A DNA stretch of 64,000 nucleotides, taken from contig NW_027018147.1 in assembly GCF_032854445.1 (NCBI RefSeq), forward strand, positions 1 to 64,000, written 5' to 3'. The DNA is from Liolophura sinensis. Lineage: Eukaryota > Mollusca > Polyplacophora > Chitonida > Chitonidae. Positions 35,901-49,622 of this stretch are shown one piece after another. The notes under the pieces are model-generated. The model saw only the letters and a program-made list of their open reading frames with translations, made no database searches and was not told where the DNA came from. Made by a program: the position numbers and the translations under genes. Positions within the stretch are counted from its first letter, which is position 1. The number at the start of each line of letters is the position of its first letter.

Positions 35901-38900
35901 AATGTACTAGATACAGTCTGCTGTAAAAAGTACAACTGATCACTGAACCACATCTATAAGGTTCTAATAGATGCGGAATTGGGCCAGGCATCGGCAGCTG
36001 TTAAAAAATTGCATATTTCCCTGGTTTCCATGGAGTAAGAGCCGTTGCTGGGCACTTGACTATGACATCAATGATCATTCAAATGTGGCTACAGCCAAAA
36101 GTATTGGTCGGAGAGCAACGCGGTTTGCACCATTCGATTTCTCGTGACAAAATACGTCGGATCAGCCTTTTACCAGCAGCACTGGAACAGTTTTTCCACT
36201 TTTGCATTTTTGCCTGGTCTTTTTGTTAATTGAAATCGGATACACTGTACTATGCACAATCGCGACTGGTCGTTACTATATTCAACTTTTGACTATAAGT
36301 TATGTGCCCTTCTGTAGCCCAGAAGACGTCAAATTTTTGGGCTAAGCCCATTTAACTCATCCAGCATTTGTCTTACTTCTAAGTCCATGACAATCTCAAT
36401 GTCTTTATCTACGTGTAGAAAAAGCACACCATTTGTACATAAAAAGACAATGTACTAGATACAGTCTGCTGTAAAAAGTACAATTGAACACTGACCCACA
36501 TCAATAAGGTGCTAAAAGATGCGGAATTGGGCCAGGCATCGGCAGCTGTTTAAAAAATGGCAAATTTCCCTGGTTTCCATGGAGTAAGAGCCGTTGCTAG
36601 GCACGTGATTTTGTCATCAATGATCATTCAATTGTCGCTACAGCCAAAAGTATTGGTCGGAGAGCAACGCGGTTTGCACCATTCGATTTCTCGTGACAAA
36701 ATACGTCGGATTAGCCTTTTACCAGCAGCACTGGAACAGTTTTTCCACTTTTGCATTTTTGCCTAGTCTTTTTGTTAATGGAAATCGGCTACACTGTACT
36801 ATGTACCATCGCGACTGGTAATTACTATATTCAACTTTTGACTACAAGTTATGTGCCCTCCGGTACCTCAGAAGACGTCAAATCTTTGGGCTAAGCCCAT
36901 TTAACTCACCCAGCAATTGTCTTACTTCTAAGTCCAAGACAATCTCAATGTCTTTATCTACGTGTAGGAAGACCACACCATTCGTACATAAAAAACACAA
37001 TGTACTAGATACAGTCTGCTGTAAAAAGTACAACTGATCACTGAACCACATCTATAAGGTTCTAATAGATGCGGAATTGGGCCAGGCATCGGCAGCTGTT
37101 AAAAAATTGCATATTTCCCTGGTTTCCATGGAGTAAGAGCCGTTGCTGGGCACGTGACTATGACATCAATGATCATTCAATTGTCGCTACAGCCAAAAGT
37201 ATTGGTCGGAGAGCAACGCGGTTTGCACCATTCGATTTCTCGTCACAAATTACGCCGGATTAGCCTCTTACAAGCAGCACTGGAACAGTTTTTCCACTTT
37301 TGCATTTTTGCCTGGTCTTTTTGTTAATGGAAATCGGCTACACTGTACTATGTACCATCGCGACTGGTCATTACTATATTCAACTTTTGACTATAAGTTA
37401 TGTGCCCTCCGGTACCTCAGAAGACGTCAAATCTTTGGGCTCAACCCATTTAACTCATCCAGCATTTATCTTACTTCTAAGTCCATGACAATCTCAATGT
37501 CTTTATCTACGTGTAGAAAAACCACACCATTCGTACATAAAAAACACAATGTACTAGATACAGTCTGCTGTAAAAAGTACAACTGATCACTGAACCACAT
37601 CTATAAGGTTCTAATAGATGCGGAATTGGGCCAGGCATCGGCAGCTGTTAAAAAATTGCATATTTCCCTGGTTTCCATGGAGTAAGAGCCGTTGCTAGCC
37701 ACGTGACTATGACATCAATGATCATTCAATTGTCGCTACAGCCAAAAGTATTGGTCGGAGAGCAACGCGGTTTGCACCATTCGATTTCTCGTCACAAATT
37801 ACGCCGGATTAGCCTTTTACAAGCAGCACTGGAACAGTTTTTCCACTTTTGCATTTTTGCCTGGTCTTTTTGTTAATGGAAATCGGCTACACTGTACCAT
37901 GTACCATCGCGACTGGTCATTACTATATTCAACTTTTGACTATAAGTTATGTGCACTCCGGTACCTCAGAAGACGTCAAATCTTTGGGCTAAGCCCATTT
38001 AACTCATCCAGCATTTGTCTTACTTCTAAGTCCATGACAATCTCAATGTCTTTATCTACGTGTAGAAAAACCACACCATTCGTACATAAAAAACACAATG
38101 TACTAGATACAGTCTGCTGTAAAAAGTACAACTGATCACTGAACCACATCTATAAGGTTCTAATAGATGCGGAATTGGGCCAGGCATCGGCAGCTGTTAA
38201 AAAATTGCAAATTTCCCTGGTTTCCATGGAGTAAGAGCCGTTGCTGGGCACTTGACTATGACATCAATGATCATTCAATTGTCGCTACAGCCAAAAGTAT
38301 TGGTCGGAGAGCAACGCGGTTTGCACCATTCGATTTCTCGTCACAAAATACGTCGGATCAGCCTTTTACCAGCAGCACTGGAACAGTTTTTCCACTTTTA
38401 CATTTTTGCCTGGTCTTTTTGTTAATGGAAATCGGCTACACTGTACTATGTACAATCGCGACTGGTCATTACTATATTCAACTTTTGACTATAAGTTATG
38501 TGCCCTTCGGTAGCCCAGAAGACGTCAAATCTTTGGGCTAAGCCCATTTAACTCATCCAGCAATTGTCTTAATTCTAAGTCCAAGACAATCTCAATGTCT
38601 TTATCTACGTGTAGAAAAACCACACCATTTGTACATAAAAAACACAAGGTACTAGATACAGTCTGCTGTAAAAAGTACAACTGATCACTGACCTACATCA
38701 ATAAGGTTCTAAAAGATGCGGAATTGGCCCAGGCATCGGCAGCTGTTTAAAAAACTTGCAAATTTCCCTGGTTTCCATGGAGTAAGAGGCGTTGCTGGGC
38801 ACGTGACTATGACATCAATGATCATTCAATTGTCGCTACAGCCAAAAGTATTGGTCGGAGAGCAACGCGGTATGCACCATTCGATTTCTCGTGACAAAAT

Positions 38901-39264
38901 ACGTCGGATTAGCCTCTTAACAGCAGCACTGGAACAGTTTTTCCACTTTTGCATTTTTGCCTGGTCTTTTTGTTAATTGAAATCGGATACACTTTACTAT
39001 GCACAATCGCGAGTGGTCGTTACTATATTCAACTTTTGACTATAAGTTATGTGCCCTTCTGTAGCCCAGAAGACGTCAAATTTTTGGCTAAGCCCATTTA
39101 ACTCATCCAGCATTTGTCTTACTTCTAAGTCCATGACAATCTCAATGTCTTTATCTACGTGTAGAAAAAGCACACCATTTGTACATAAAAAGACAATGTA
39201 CTAGATACAGTCTGCTGTAAAAAGTACAATTGAACACTGACCCACATCAATAAGGTGCTAAAAG
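32940..39264. repeat. Satellite block 4 after SINE 3
   Basis: Monomer starts: 33220 B, 33771 A, 34320 A, 34869 A, 35418 C, 35971 A, 36519 B, 37069 A, 37618 A, 38167 A, 38716 C. The A monomers at 34320 and 37618 share GCTAGCCACGTGAC, a hybrid of the B-type GCTAG and A-type GTGAC text, and both have TTACAAGCAGC. No gene or mobile element is present. Confidence 0.88.
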
Positions 39265-41438
39265 ATGCGGAATTGGGCCAGGCATCGGCAGCTGTTTAAA
39301 AAATGGCAAATTTCCCTGGTTTCCATGGAGTAAGAGCCGTTGCTAGGCACGTGATTTTGTAATCAATGATCATTCAATTGTCGCTACAGCCAAAAGTATT
39401 GGTCGGAGAGCAACGCGGTTTGCACCATTCGATTTCTCGTGACAAAATACGTCGGATTAGCCTCTTACCAGCAGCACTGGAACAGTTTTTTCCACTTTTG
39501 CATTTTTGCCTGGTCTTTTTGTTAATTGAAATCGGCTACACTGTACTATGTACAATCGCGACTGGTAATTACTATATTCAAATTTGACTAAGTTATGTGC
39601 CCTTCTTTGGGCTAAGCCCATTTAACTCATCCAGCATTTGTCTAACTTCTAAGTCCAAGACAATCTCAATGTTTTTATCTACGTGTAGAAAAAACACACC
39701 ATTCGTACATAAAAAATACAAGGTACTTGATACAGTCTGCTGTAAAAAGTACACTTTAACACTGACCCACATTAAAAAGGTGCCAAAAGATGCGGAATTG
39801 GGCCAGGCATCGGCAGCTGTTTAAAGAATTGCATATTTCATTGGTTTCCATGGAGTTAGAGCCGTTGCTGGGCACGTGACAATGACATCATTGATCATTC
39901 AATTGTCGCTACAGCCACAAGTATTGGTCGGAGAGCAACGCGGTTTGCACCATTCGATTTTTCGTCACAAAATACGTCGGATTAGCCTCTTACCAGCAGC
40001 ACTGGAGCAGTTTTTCCACTTTTGCATTTTTGCCTGGTCTTTTTGTTAATGGAAATCGGCCACACTGTACTATGTACCATCGCGACTGGACATTACTATA
40101 TTCAACTTTTGACTATAAGTTATGTGCCCTTCTGTAGCCCAGAAGACGTCAAATCTTTGGGCTAAGCCCATTTAACTCACCCAGCATTTGTCTTACTTCT
40201 AAGTGAATGACAATCTCAATGTCTTTATCTACGTGTAGAAAAACCACACCATTTGTACATAAAAAACACAAAGTACTAGATACAGTCTGCTGTAAAAAGT
40301 ACAATTGAACACTGACCCACATCAATGAGGTGCCAAAAGATGCGGAATTGGGCCAGGCATCGGCAGCTGTTTAAAAAATGGCAAATTTCCCTGGTTTCCA
40401 TGGAGTAAGAGCCGTTGCTAGGCACATGATTTTGTCATCAATGATCATTCAATTGTCGATACAGCCAAAAGTATTGGTCGGAGAGCAACGCGGTTTGCAC
40501 ATTCGATTCTCGTCACAAAATACGTCGGATTAGCCTCTTACCAGCAGCACTGGAACAGTTTTTCCACTATTGCATTTTTGCCTGGTCTTTTTGTTAATTG
40601 AAATCGGCTACACTGTACTATGTACAATCGCGACTGGTAATTACTATATTCAAGTTTTGACTATAAGTTATGTGCCCTTCGGTAGTCCAGAAGACGTCAA
40701 ATCTTTGGGCTAAGACCATTTAACTCAACCAGCAATTGTCTTACTTCTAAGTTCCATGACAATCTCAGTGTCCTTATCTACGTGTAGAAAAACCACACCA
40801 TTCGTACATAAAAAAACACAAGGTATAGATACAGTCTGCTGTAAAAAGTACACTTAACACTGCCCACATAAATAAGGTGCCAAAAGATGCGGAATTGGGC
40901 CATGCATCGGCAGCTGTTTAAAAAATTGCAAATTTCCCTGGTTTCCATGGAGTAAGAGCCGTTGCTGGGCACGTGATTTTGTCATTAATGATCATTCAAT
41001 TGTCGCTACAGCCAAAAGTATTGGTCGGAGAGCAAACGCGGTTTGCACCATTCGATTTCTCGTCACAAAATACGTCGGATTAGCCTCTTACCAGCAGCAC
41101 TGGAACAGTTTTTCACTTTTGCATTTTTGCCTGGTCTTTTTGTAATTGAAATCGGCTACACTGTACTATGTACAATCGCGACTGGTAATTACTATATCAT
41201 TTTTTGACTTAAAGTTATGTGCCCTTCGGTAGCCCAGAAGACGTCAAATCTTTGGGCTAAGCCCATTTAACTCACTCAGCAATTGTCCTTACTTCTAAGT
41301 CCAAGACAATCTCAATGTCTTTATCTACGTGTAGAAAAAGCACACCATTCGTACATAAAAAAAACCACAATGTACTAGATACAGTCTGCTGTAAAAAGTA
41401 CAACTGATCACTGAACCACATCTATAAGGTTCTAATAG
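39265..41438. repeat. Four-monomer segment repeated at 47467-49622
   Basis: Monomers at 39265, 39790, 40340 and 40887 share many private changes with those at 47467, 47991, 48540 and 49090: an internal deletion, TTCATTGGTTTCC, GGAGTTAGAGCC, GCCACAAGTATTGG, AAGTGAATGACAATC, CAATGAGGTGCC, GTCGATACAGCC, CCACTATTGC and AAGACCATTTAACTCAACC. The displacement is about 8,202 bp, fifteen monomers. The two copies differ mostly by single-base indels. Confidence 0.85.
39580..39612. other. Internal deletion junction in a 525-bp monomer
   Basis: The text runs TTCAAATTTGACTAAG, then GTGCCCTTCTTTGGGC. The GGTAGCCCAGAAGACG segment and its flank are missing, so the first hairpin arm and the GACGTC site are lost. 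The short repeated CTTC/CTTT text at the junction suggests slippage. The same junction is found near 47780-47813. Confidence 0.8.
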
Positions 41439-44400
41439 ATGCGGAATTGGGCCAGGCATCGGCAGCTGTTAAAAATTGCATATTTCCCTGGTTTCCATGG
41501 AGTAAGAGCCGTTGCTGGGCACTTGACTATGACATCAATGATCATTCAATTGTGGCTACAGCCAAAAAGTATTGGTCGGAGAGCAACGCGGTTTGCACCA
41601 TTCGATTTCTCGTGACAAAATCCGTCGGATCAGCCTTTTACCAGGAGCACTGGAACAGTTTTTCCACTTTTGCATTTTTGCCCTGGTCTTTTTGTTAATT
41701 GAAATCGGATACACTGTACTATGCACAATCGCGACTGGTCGTTACTATATTCAACTTTTGACTATAAGTTATGTGCCCTTCTGTAGCCCAGAAGACGTCA
41801 AATTTTGGGCTAAGCCCATTTAACTCATCCAGCATTTGTCTTACTTCTAAGTCCATGACAATCTCAATGTCTTTATCTACGTGTAGAAAAAGCACACCAT
41901 TTGTACATAAAAAGACAATGTACTAGATACAGTCTGCTGTAAAAAGTACAATTGAACACTGACCCACATCAATAAGGTGCTAAAAGATGCGGATTGGGCC
42001 AGGCATCGGCAGCTGTTTAAAAAATGGCAAATTTCCCTGGTTTCCATGGAGTAAGAGCCGTTGCTAGGCACGTGATTTTGTCATCAATGATCATTCAATT
42101 GTCGCTACAGCCAAAAGTATTGGTCGGAGAGCAACGCGGTTTGCACCATCGATTTCTCGTCACAAAATACGTCGGATTAGCCTCTTACCAGCAGCACTGG
42201 AACAGTTTTTCCACTTTTGCATTTTTGCCTGGTCTTTTTGATAATTGAAATCGGCTACACTGTACTATGTACAATCGCGACTGGTAGTTACTATATTCAA
42301 CTTTTTGACTATAAGTTATGTGCCCTTCTGTAGCCCAGAGACGTCAAATCTTTGGGCTAAGCCCATTTAACTCATCAGCAATTGTCTTACTTCTAAGTCC
42401 AAGACAATCTCAATGTCTTTATCTACGTGTAGGAAGACCCACACCATTCGTACATAAAAAAACACAATGTACTAGATACAGTCTGCTGTAAAAAGTACAA
42501 CTGATCACTGAACCACATCTATAAGGTTCTAATAGATGCGGAATTGGGCCAGGCATCGGCAGCTGTTAAAAAATTGCATATTTCCCTGGTTTCCATGGAG
42601 TAAGAGCCGTTGCTGGGCACGTGACTATGACATCAATGATCATTCAATTGTCGCTACAGCCAAAAGTATTGGTCGGAGAGCAAACGCGGTTTGCACCATT
42701 CGATTTCTCGTCACAAATTACGCCGGATTAGCCTCTTAACAGCAGCACTGGAACAGTTTTTTCCACTTTGCATTTTGCCTGGTCTTTTGTTAATGGAAAT
42801 CGGCTACACTGTACTATGTACCATCGCGACTGGTCATTACTATATTCAACTTTTGACTATAAGTTATGTGCCCTTCGGTACCTCAGAAGACGTCAAATCT
42901 TTGGGCTAAGCCCATTTAACTCATCCAGCATTTGTCTTACTTCTAAGTCCATGACAATCTCAATGTCTTTATCTACGTGTAGAAAAACCACACCATTCGT
43001 ACATAAAAAACACAATGTACTAGATACAGTCTGCTGTAAAAAGTACAACTGATCACTGAACCACATCTATAAGGTTCTAATAGATGCGGAATTGGGCCAG
43101 GCATCGGCAGCTGTTAAAAAATTGCATATTTCCCTGGTTTCCATGGAGTAAGAGCCGTTGCTGGGCACTTGACTATGACATCAATGATCATTCAATTGTG
43201 GCTACAGCCAAAAGTATTGGTCGGAGAGCAACGCGGTTTGCACCATTCGATTTCTCGTCACAAAATACGTCGGATCAGCCTTTTACCAGCAGCACTGGAA
43301 CAGTTTTTCCACTTTTACATTTTTGCCTGGTCTTTTTGTTAATGGAAATCGGCTACACTGTACTATGTACAATCGCGACTGGTCATTACTATTATTCAAC
43401 TTTTGACTATAAGTTATGTGCCCTTCGGTAGCCCAGAACACGTCAAATCTTTGGGCTAAGCCCATTTAACTCATCCAGCAATTGTCTTACTTCTAAGTCC
43501 AAGACAATCTCAATGTCTTTATCTACGTGTAGAAAAACCACACCATTTGTACATAAAAAACACAAGGTACTAGATACAGTCTGCTGTAAAAAGTACAACT
43601 GATCACTGACCTACATCAATAAGGTTCTAAAAGATGCGGAATTGGCCAGGCATCGGCAGCTGTTTAAAAAACTTGCAAATTTCCCTGGTTTCCATGGAGT
43701 AAGAGGCGTTGCTGGGCACGTGACTTATGACATCAATGATCATTCAATTGTCGCTACAGCCAAAAGTATTGGTCGGAGAGCAACGCGGTTTGCACCATTC
43801 GATTTCTCGTCACAAATTACACCAGATTAGCCTTTTACCAGCAGCCACTGGAACAGTTTTTCCACTTTTGCATTTTTGCCTGGTCTTTTTGTTAATGGAA
43901 ATCGGCTACACTGTACTATGTACCATCGCGACTGGTCATTACTATATTCAACTTTTGACTACAAGTTATGTGCCCTCCGGTACCTCAGAAGACGTCAAAT
44001 CTTTGGGCTAAGCCCATTTAACTCACCCAGCAATTGTCTTACTTCTAAGTCCAAGACAATCTCAATGTCTTTATCTACGTGTAGAAAAAGCACACCATTC
44101 GTACATAAAAAAACACAATGTACTAGATACAGTCTGCTGTAAAAAAGTACAACTGATCACTGAACCACATCTATAAGGTTCTAATAGATGCGGAATTGGG
44201 CCAGGCATCGGCAGCTGTTAAAAAATTGCATATTTCCCTGGTTTCCATGGAGTAAGAGCCGTTGCTGGGCACGTGACTATGACATCAATGATCATTCAAA
44301 TGTGGCTACAGCCAAAAGTATTGGTCGGAGAGCAACGCGGTTTGCACCATTCGATTTCTCGTGACAAAATACGTCGGATCAGCCTTTTACCAGCAGCACT

Positions 44401-47400
44401 GGAACAGTTTTTCCACTTTTGCATTTTTGCCTGGTCTTTTTTGTTATGGAATCGGCTACACTGTACTATGTACCATCGCGACTGGTCATTACTATATTCA
44501 ACTTTTGACTACAAGTTATGTGCCCTCCGGTACCTCAGAAGACGTCAAATCTTTGGGCTCAACCCATTTAACTCACCCAGCAATTGTCTTACTTCTAAGT
44601 CCAAGACAATCTCAATGTCTTTATCTACGTGTAGAAAAAGCACACCATTCGTACATAAAAAAACACAATGTACTAGATACAGTCTGCTGTAAAAAGTACA
44701 ACTGATCACTGAACCACATCTATAAGGTTCTAATAGATGCGGAATTGGGCCAGGCATCGGCAGCTGTTAAAAATTGCATATTTCCCTGGTTTCCATGGAG
44801 TAAGAGCCGTTGCTGGGCACTTGACTATGGCATCAATGATTATTCAATGTGGCTACAGCCAAAAGTATTGTCGGAGAGCAACGCGGTTTGCACCATTCGA
44901 TTTCTCGTGACAAAATACGTCGGATCAGCCTTTTACCAGCAGCACTGGAACAGTTTTTCCACTTTTGCATTTTTGCCTGGTCTTTTTGTAATTGAAATCG
45001 GATACACTGTACTATGCACAATCTCGACTGGTCGTTACTATATTCAACTTTTGACTATAAGTTATGTGCCCTTCTGTAGCCCAGAAGACGTCAAATTTTT
45101 GGGCTAAGCCCATTTAACTCATCCAGCATTTGTCTTACTTCTAAGTCCATGACAATCTCAATGTCTTTATGTACGTGTAGAAAAAGCACACCATTTGTAC
45201 ATAAAAAGACAATGTACTAGATACAGTCTGCTGTAAAAAGTACAATTGAACACTGACCCACATCAATAAGGTGCTAAAAGATGCGGAATTGGGCCAGGCA
45301 TCGGCAGCTGTTTAAAAATGGCAAATTTCCTGGTTTCCATGGAGTAAGAGCCGTTGCTAAGCACGTGATTTTGTCATCAATGATCATTCAATTGTCGCTA
45401 CAGCCAAAAGTATTGGTCGGAGAGCAACGCGGTTTGCACCATTCGATTTCTCGTGACAAAATACGTCGGATTAGCCTCTTACCAGCAGCACTGGAACAGT
45501 TTTTCCACTTTTGCATTTTTGCCTGGTCTTTTGTTAATTGAAACGGCTACACTGTACTATGTACAATCGCGACTGGTAATTACTATATTCAACTTTTGAC
45601 TATAAGTTATGTGCCCTTCTGTAGCCCAGAAGACGTCAAATCTTTGGGCTCAGCCCATTTAACTCATCCAGCAATTGTCTTACTTCTAAGTCCAAGACAA
45701 TCTCAATGTCTTTATCTACGTGTAGGAAGACCACACCATTCGTACATAAAAAACACAATGTACTAGATACAGTCTGCTGTAAAAAGTACAACTGATCACT
45801 GAACCACATCTATAAGGTTCTAATAGATGCGGAATTGGGCCAGGCATCGGCAGCTGTTAAAAAATTGCATATTTCCCTGGTTTCCATGGAGTAAGAGCCG
45901 TTGCTGGGCACGTGACTATGACATCAATGATCATTCAATTGTCGCTACAGCCAAAAGTATTGGTCGGAGAGCAACGCGGTTTGCACCATTCGATTTCTCG
46001 TCACAAATTACGCCGGATTAGCCTTTTACAAGCAGCACTGGAACAGTTTTTCCACTTTTGCATTTTTGCCTGGTCTTTTTGTTAATGGAAATCGGCTACA
46101 CTGTACTATGTACCATCGCGACTGGTCATTACTATATTCAACTTTTGACTATAAGTTATGTGCCCTCCGGTACCTCAGAAGACGTCAAATCTTTGGGCTA
46201 AACCCATTTAACTCATCCAGCATTTGTCTTACTTCTAAGTCCATGACAATCTCAATGTCTTTATCTACGTGTAGAAAACCACACCATTCGTACATAAAAA
46301 ACACAATGTACTAGATACAGTCTGCTGTAAAAAGTACAACTGATCACTGAACCACATCTATAAGGTTCTAATAGATGCGGAATTGGGCCAGGCATCGGCA
46401 GCTGTTAAAAAATTGCATATTTCCCTGGTTTCCATGGAGTAAGAGCCGTTGCTGGACGTGACTATGACATCAATTATCATTCAATTGTCGCTACAGCCAA
46501 AAAGTATTGGTCGGGAGAGCAACGCGGTTTGCACCATTCGATTTCTCGTCACAAATTACGTCGGATTAGCCTTTTACAAGCAGCACTGAACAGTTTTTCC
46601 ACTTTTGCATTTTTGCCTGGTCTTTTTGTTAATGAAATCGGCTACACTGTACCATGTACCATCGCGACTGGTCATTACTATATTCAACTTTTGACTATAA
46701 GTTATGTGCCTTCCGGTACCTCAGAAGACGTCAAATCTTTGGGCTAAGCCCATTTAACTCATCCAGCATTTGTCTTACTTCTAAGTCCATGACAATCTCA
46801 ATGTCTTTATCTACGTGTAGAAAAACCACACATTCGTACATAAAAAAACACAATGTACTAGATACAGTCTGCTGTAAAAAGTACAACTGATCACTGAACC
46901 ACATCTATAAGGTTCTAATAGATGCGGAATTGGGCCAGGCATCGGGCAGCTGTTAAAAAATTGCATATTTCCCTGGTTTCCATGGAGTAAGAGCCGTTGC
47001 TGGGCACTTGACTATGACATCAATGATCATTCAATTGTGGCTACAGCCAAAAGTATTGGTCGGAGAGCAACGCGGTTTGCACCATTCGATTTCTCGTGAC
47101 AAAATACGTCGGATTAGCTCTTACCAGCAGCACTGGAACAGTTTTCCACTTTTGCATTTTGCCTGGTCTTTTTGTTAATTGAAATCGGATACACTGTACT
47201 ATGCACAATCGCGACTGGTCGTTACTATATTCAACTTTTGACTATAAGTTATGTGCCCTTCTGTAGCCAGAAGACGTCAAATATTTTGGGCTAAGCCATT
47301 TAACTCATCCAGCATTTGTCTTACTTCTAAGTCCATGACAATCTCAATGTCTTTATCTACGTGTAGAAAAAGCACACCATTTGTACATAAAAAGACAATG

Positions 47401-47466
47401 TACTAGATACAGTCTGCTGTAAAAAGTACAATTGAACACTGACCCACATCAATAAGGTGCTAAAAG
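41439..47466. repeat. Satellite block 5, indel-rich
   Basis: Monomer starts: 41439 A, 41987 B, 42536 A, 43084 A, 43634 C, 44188 A, 44737 A, 45281 B, 45827 A, 46375 A, 46922 A. Class order and diagnostic bases fit the rest of the left array, but many monomers carry single-base gains or losses, mainly in homopolymer runs: GGATTGGGCC near 41990, CAAACGCGG near 42681, TATTGTCGG near 44867, GAAACGGC near 45541, CATCGGGCAGC near 46942. No gene is present. Confidence 0.85.
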
Positions 47467-49622
47467 ATGCGGAATTGGGCCAGGCATCGGCAGCTGTTTA
47501 AAAAATGGCAAATTTCCCTGGTTTCCATGGAGTAAGAGCCGTTGCTAGGCACGTGATTTTGTCATCAATGATCATTCAATTGTCGCTACAGCCAAAAGTA
47601 TTGGTCGGAGAGCAACGCGGTTTGCACCATTCGATTTCTCGTGACAAAATACGTCGGATTAGCCTCTTACCAGCAGCACTGGAACAGTTTTTCCACTTTT
47701 GCATTTTTGCCTGGTCTTTTTGTTAATTGAAATCGGCTACACTGTACTATGTACAATCGCGACTGGTAATTACTATATTCAAATTTGACTAAGTTATGTG
47801 CCCTTCTTTGGGCTAAGCCCATTTAACTCATCCAGCATTTGTCTAACTTCTAAGTCCAAGACAATCTCAATGTTTTTATCTACGTGTAGAAAAAACACAC
47901 CATTCGTACATAAAAAATACAAGGTACTTGATACAGTCTGCTGTAAAAAGTACACTTTAACACTGACCCACATTAAAAAGGTGCCAAAAGATGCGGAATT
48001 GGGCCAGGCATCGGCAGCTGTTTAAAGAATTGCATATTTCATTGGTTTCCATGGAGTTAGAGCCGTTGCTGGGCACGTGACAATGACATCATTGATCATT
48101 CAATTGTCGCTACAGCCACAAGTATTGGTCGGAGAGCAAACGCGGTTTGCACCATTCGATTTTTCGTCACAAAATACGTCGGATTAGCCTCTTACCAGCA
48201 GCACTGGAGCAGTTTTTCCACTTTTGCATTTTTGCCTGGTCTTTTTGTTAATGGAAATCGGCCACACTGTACTATGTACCATCGCAGACTGGACATTACT
48301 ATATTCAACTTTTGACTATAAGTTATGTGCCCTTCTGTAGCCCAGAAGACGTCAAATCTTTGGCTAAGCCCATTTAACTCACCCAGCATTTGTCTTACTT
48401 CTAAGTGAATGACAATCTCAATGTCTTTATCTACGTGTAGAAAACCACACCATTTGGACATAAAAAACACAAAGTACTAGATACAGTCTGCTGTAAAAAG
48501 TACAATTGAACACTGACCCACATCAATGAGGTGCCAAAGATGCGAATTGGGCCAGGCATCGGCAGCTGTTTAAAAAAATGGCAAATTTTCCTGGTTTCCA
48601 TGGAGTAAGAGCCGTTGCTAGGCACATGATTTTGTCATCAATGATCATTCAATTGTCGATACAGCCAAAAGTATTGGTCGGAGAGCAACGCGGTTTGCAC
48701 CATTCGATTTCTCGTCACAAAATACGTCGGATTAGCCTCTTACCAGCAGCACTGGTAACAGTTTTTTCCACTATTGCATTTTTGCCTGGTCTTTTTGTTA
48801 ATTGAAATCGGCTACACTGTACTATGTACAATCGCGACTGGTAATTACTATATTCAAGTTTTGACTATAAGTTATGTGCCCTTCGGTAGTCAGAAGACGT
48901 CAAATCTTTGGGCTAAGACCATTTAACTCAACCAGCAATTGTCTTACTTCTAAGTCCAAGACAATCTCAGTGTCTTTATCTACGTGTAGAAAAACCACAC
49001 CATTCGTACATAAAAAACACAAGGTATAGATACAGTCTGCTGTAAAAAAGTACACTTAAACACTGCCCACATAAATAAGGTGCCAAAAGATGCGGATTGG
49101 GCCAGGCATCGGCAGCTGTTTAAAAAATTGCAAATTTCCCTGGTTTCCATGGAGTAAGAGCCGTTGCTGGCACGTGACTATGACATCAATGATCATTCAA
49201 TTGTCGCTACAGCCAAAAGTATTGGTCGGAGAGCAACGCGGTTTGCACCATCGATTTCGGATTAGCCTCTTACCAGCTAGCACTGGAACAGTTTTTCCAC
49301 TTTTGCATTTTTTGCCTGGTCTTTTTTGTTAATTGAAATCGGCTACACTGTACTATGTACAATCGCGACTGGTAATTACTATATTCATTTTTTGACTTAA
49401 AGTTATGTGCCCTTCGGTAGCCCAGAAGACGTCAAATCTTTGGGCTACGCCCATTTAACTCACCCAGCAATTGTCTTACTTCTAAGTCCAAGACAATCTC
49501 AATGTCTTTATCTACGTGTAGGAAGACCACACTAATCTTACATAAAAAAAACAATGTACTAGATACAGTCTGCTGTAAAAAGTACAACTGATCACTGAAC
49601 CACATCTATAAGGTTCTAATAG
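47467..49622. repeat. Second copy of the 39265-41438 segment
   Basis: Four monomers (47467, 47991, 48540, 49090) that repeat the private variants of 39265-41438. The last is shortened to 533 bp by loss of the CTCGTCACAAAATACGT region near 49257. The class N domain begins directly after this segment. Confidence 0.82.
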
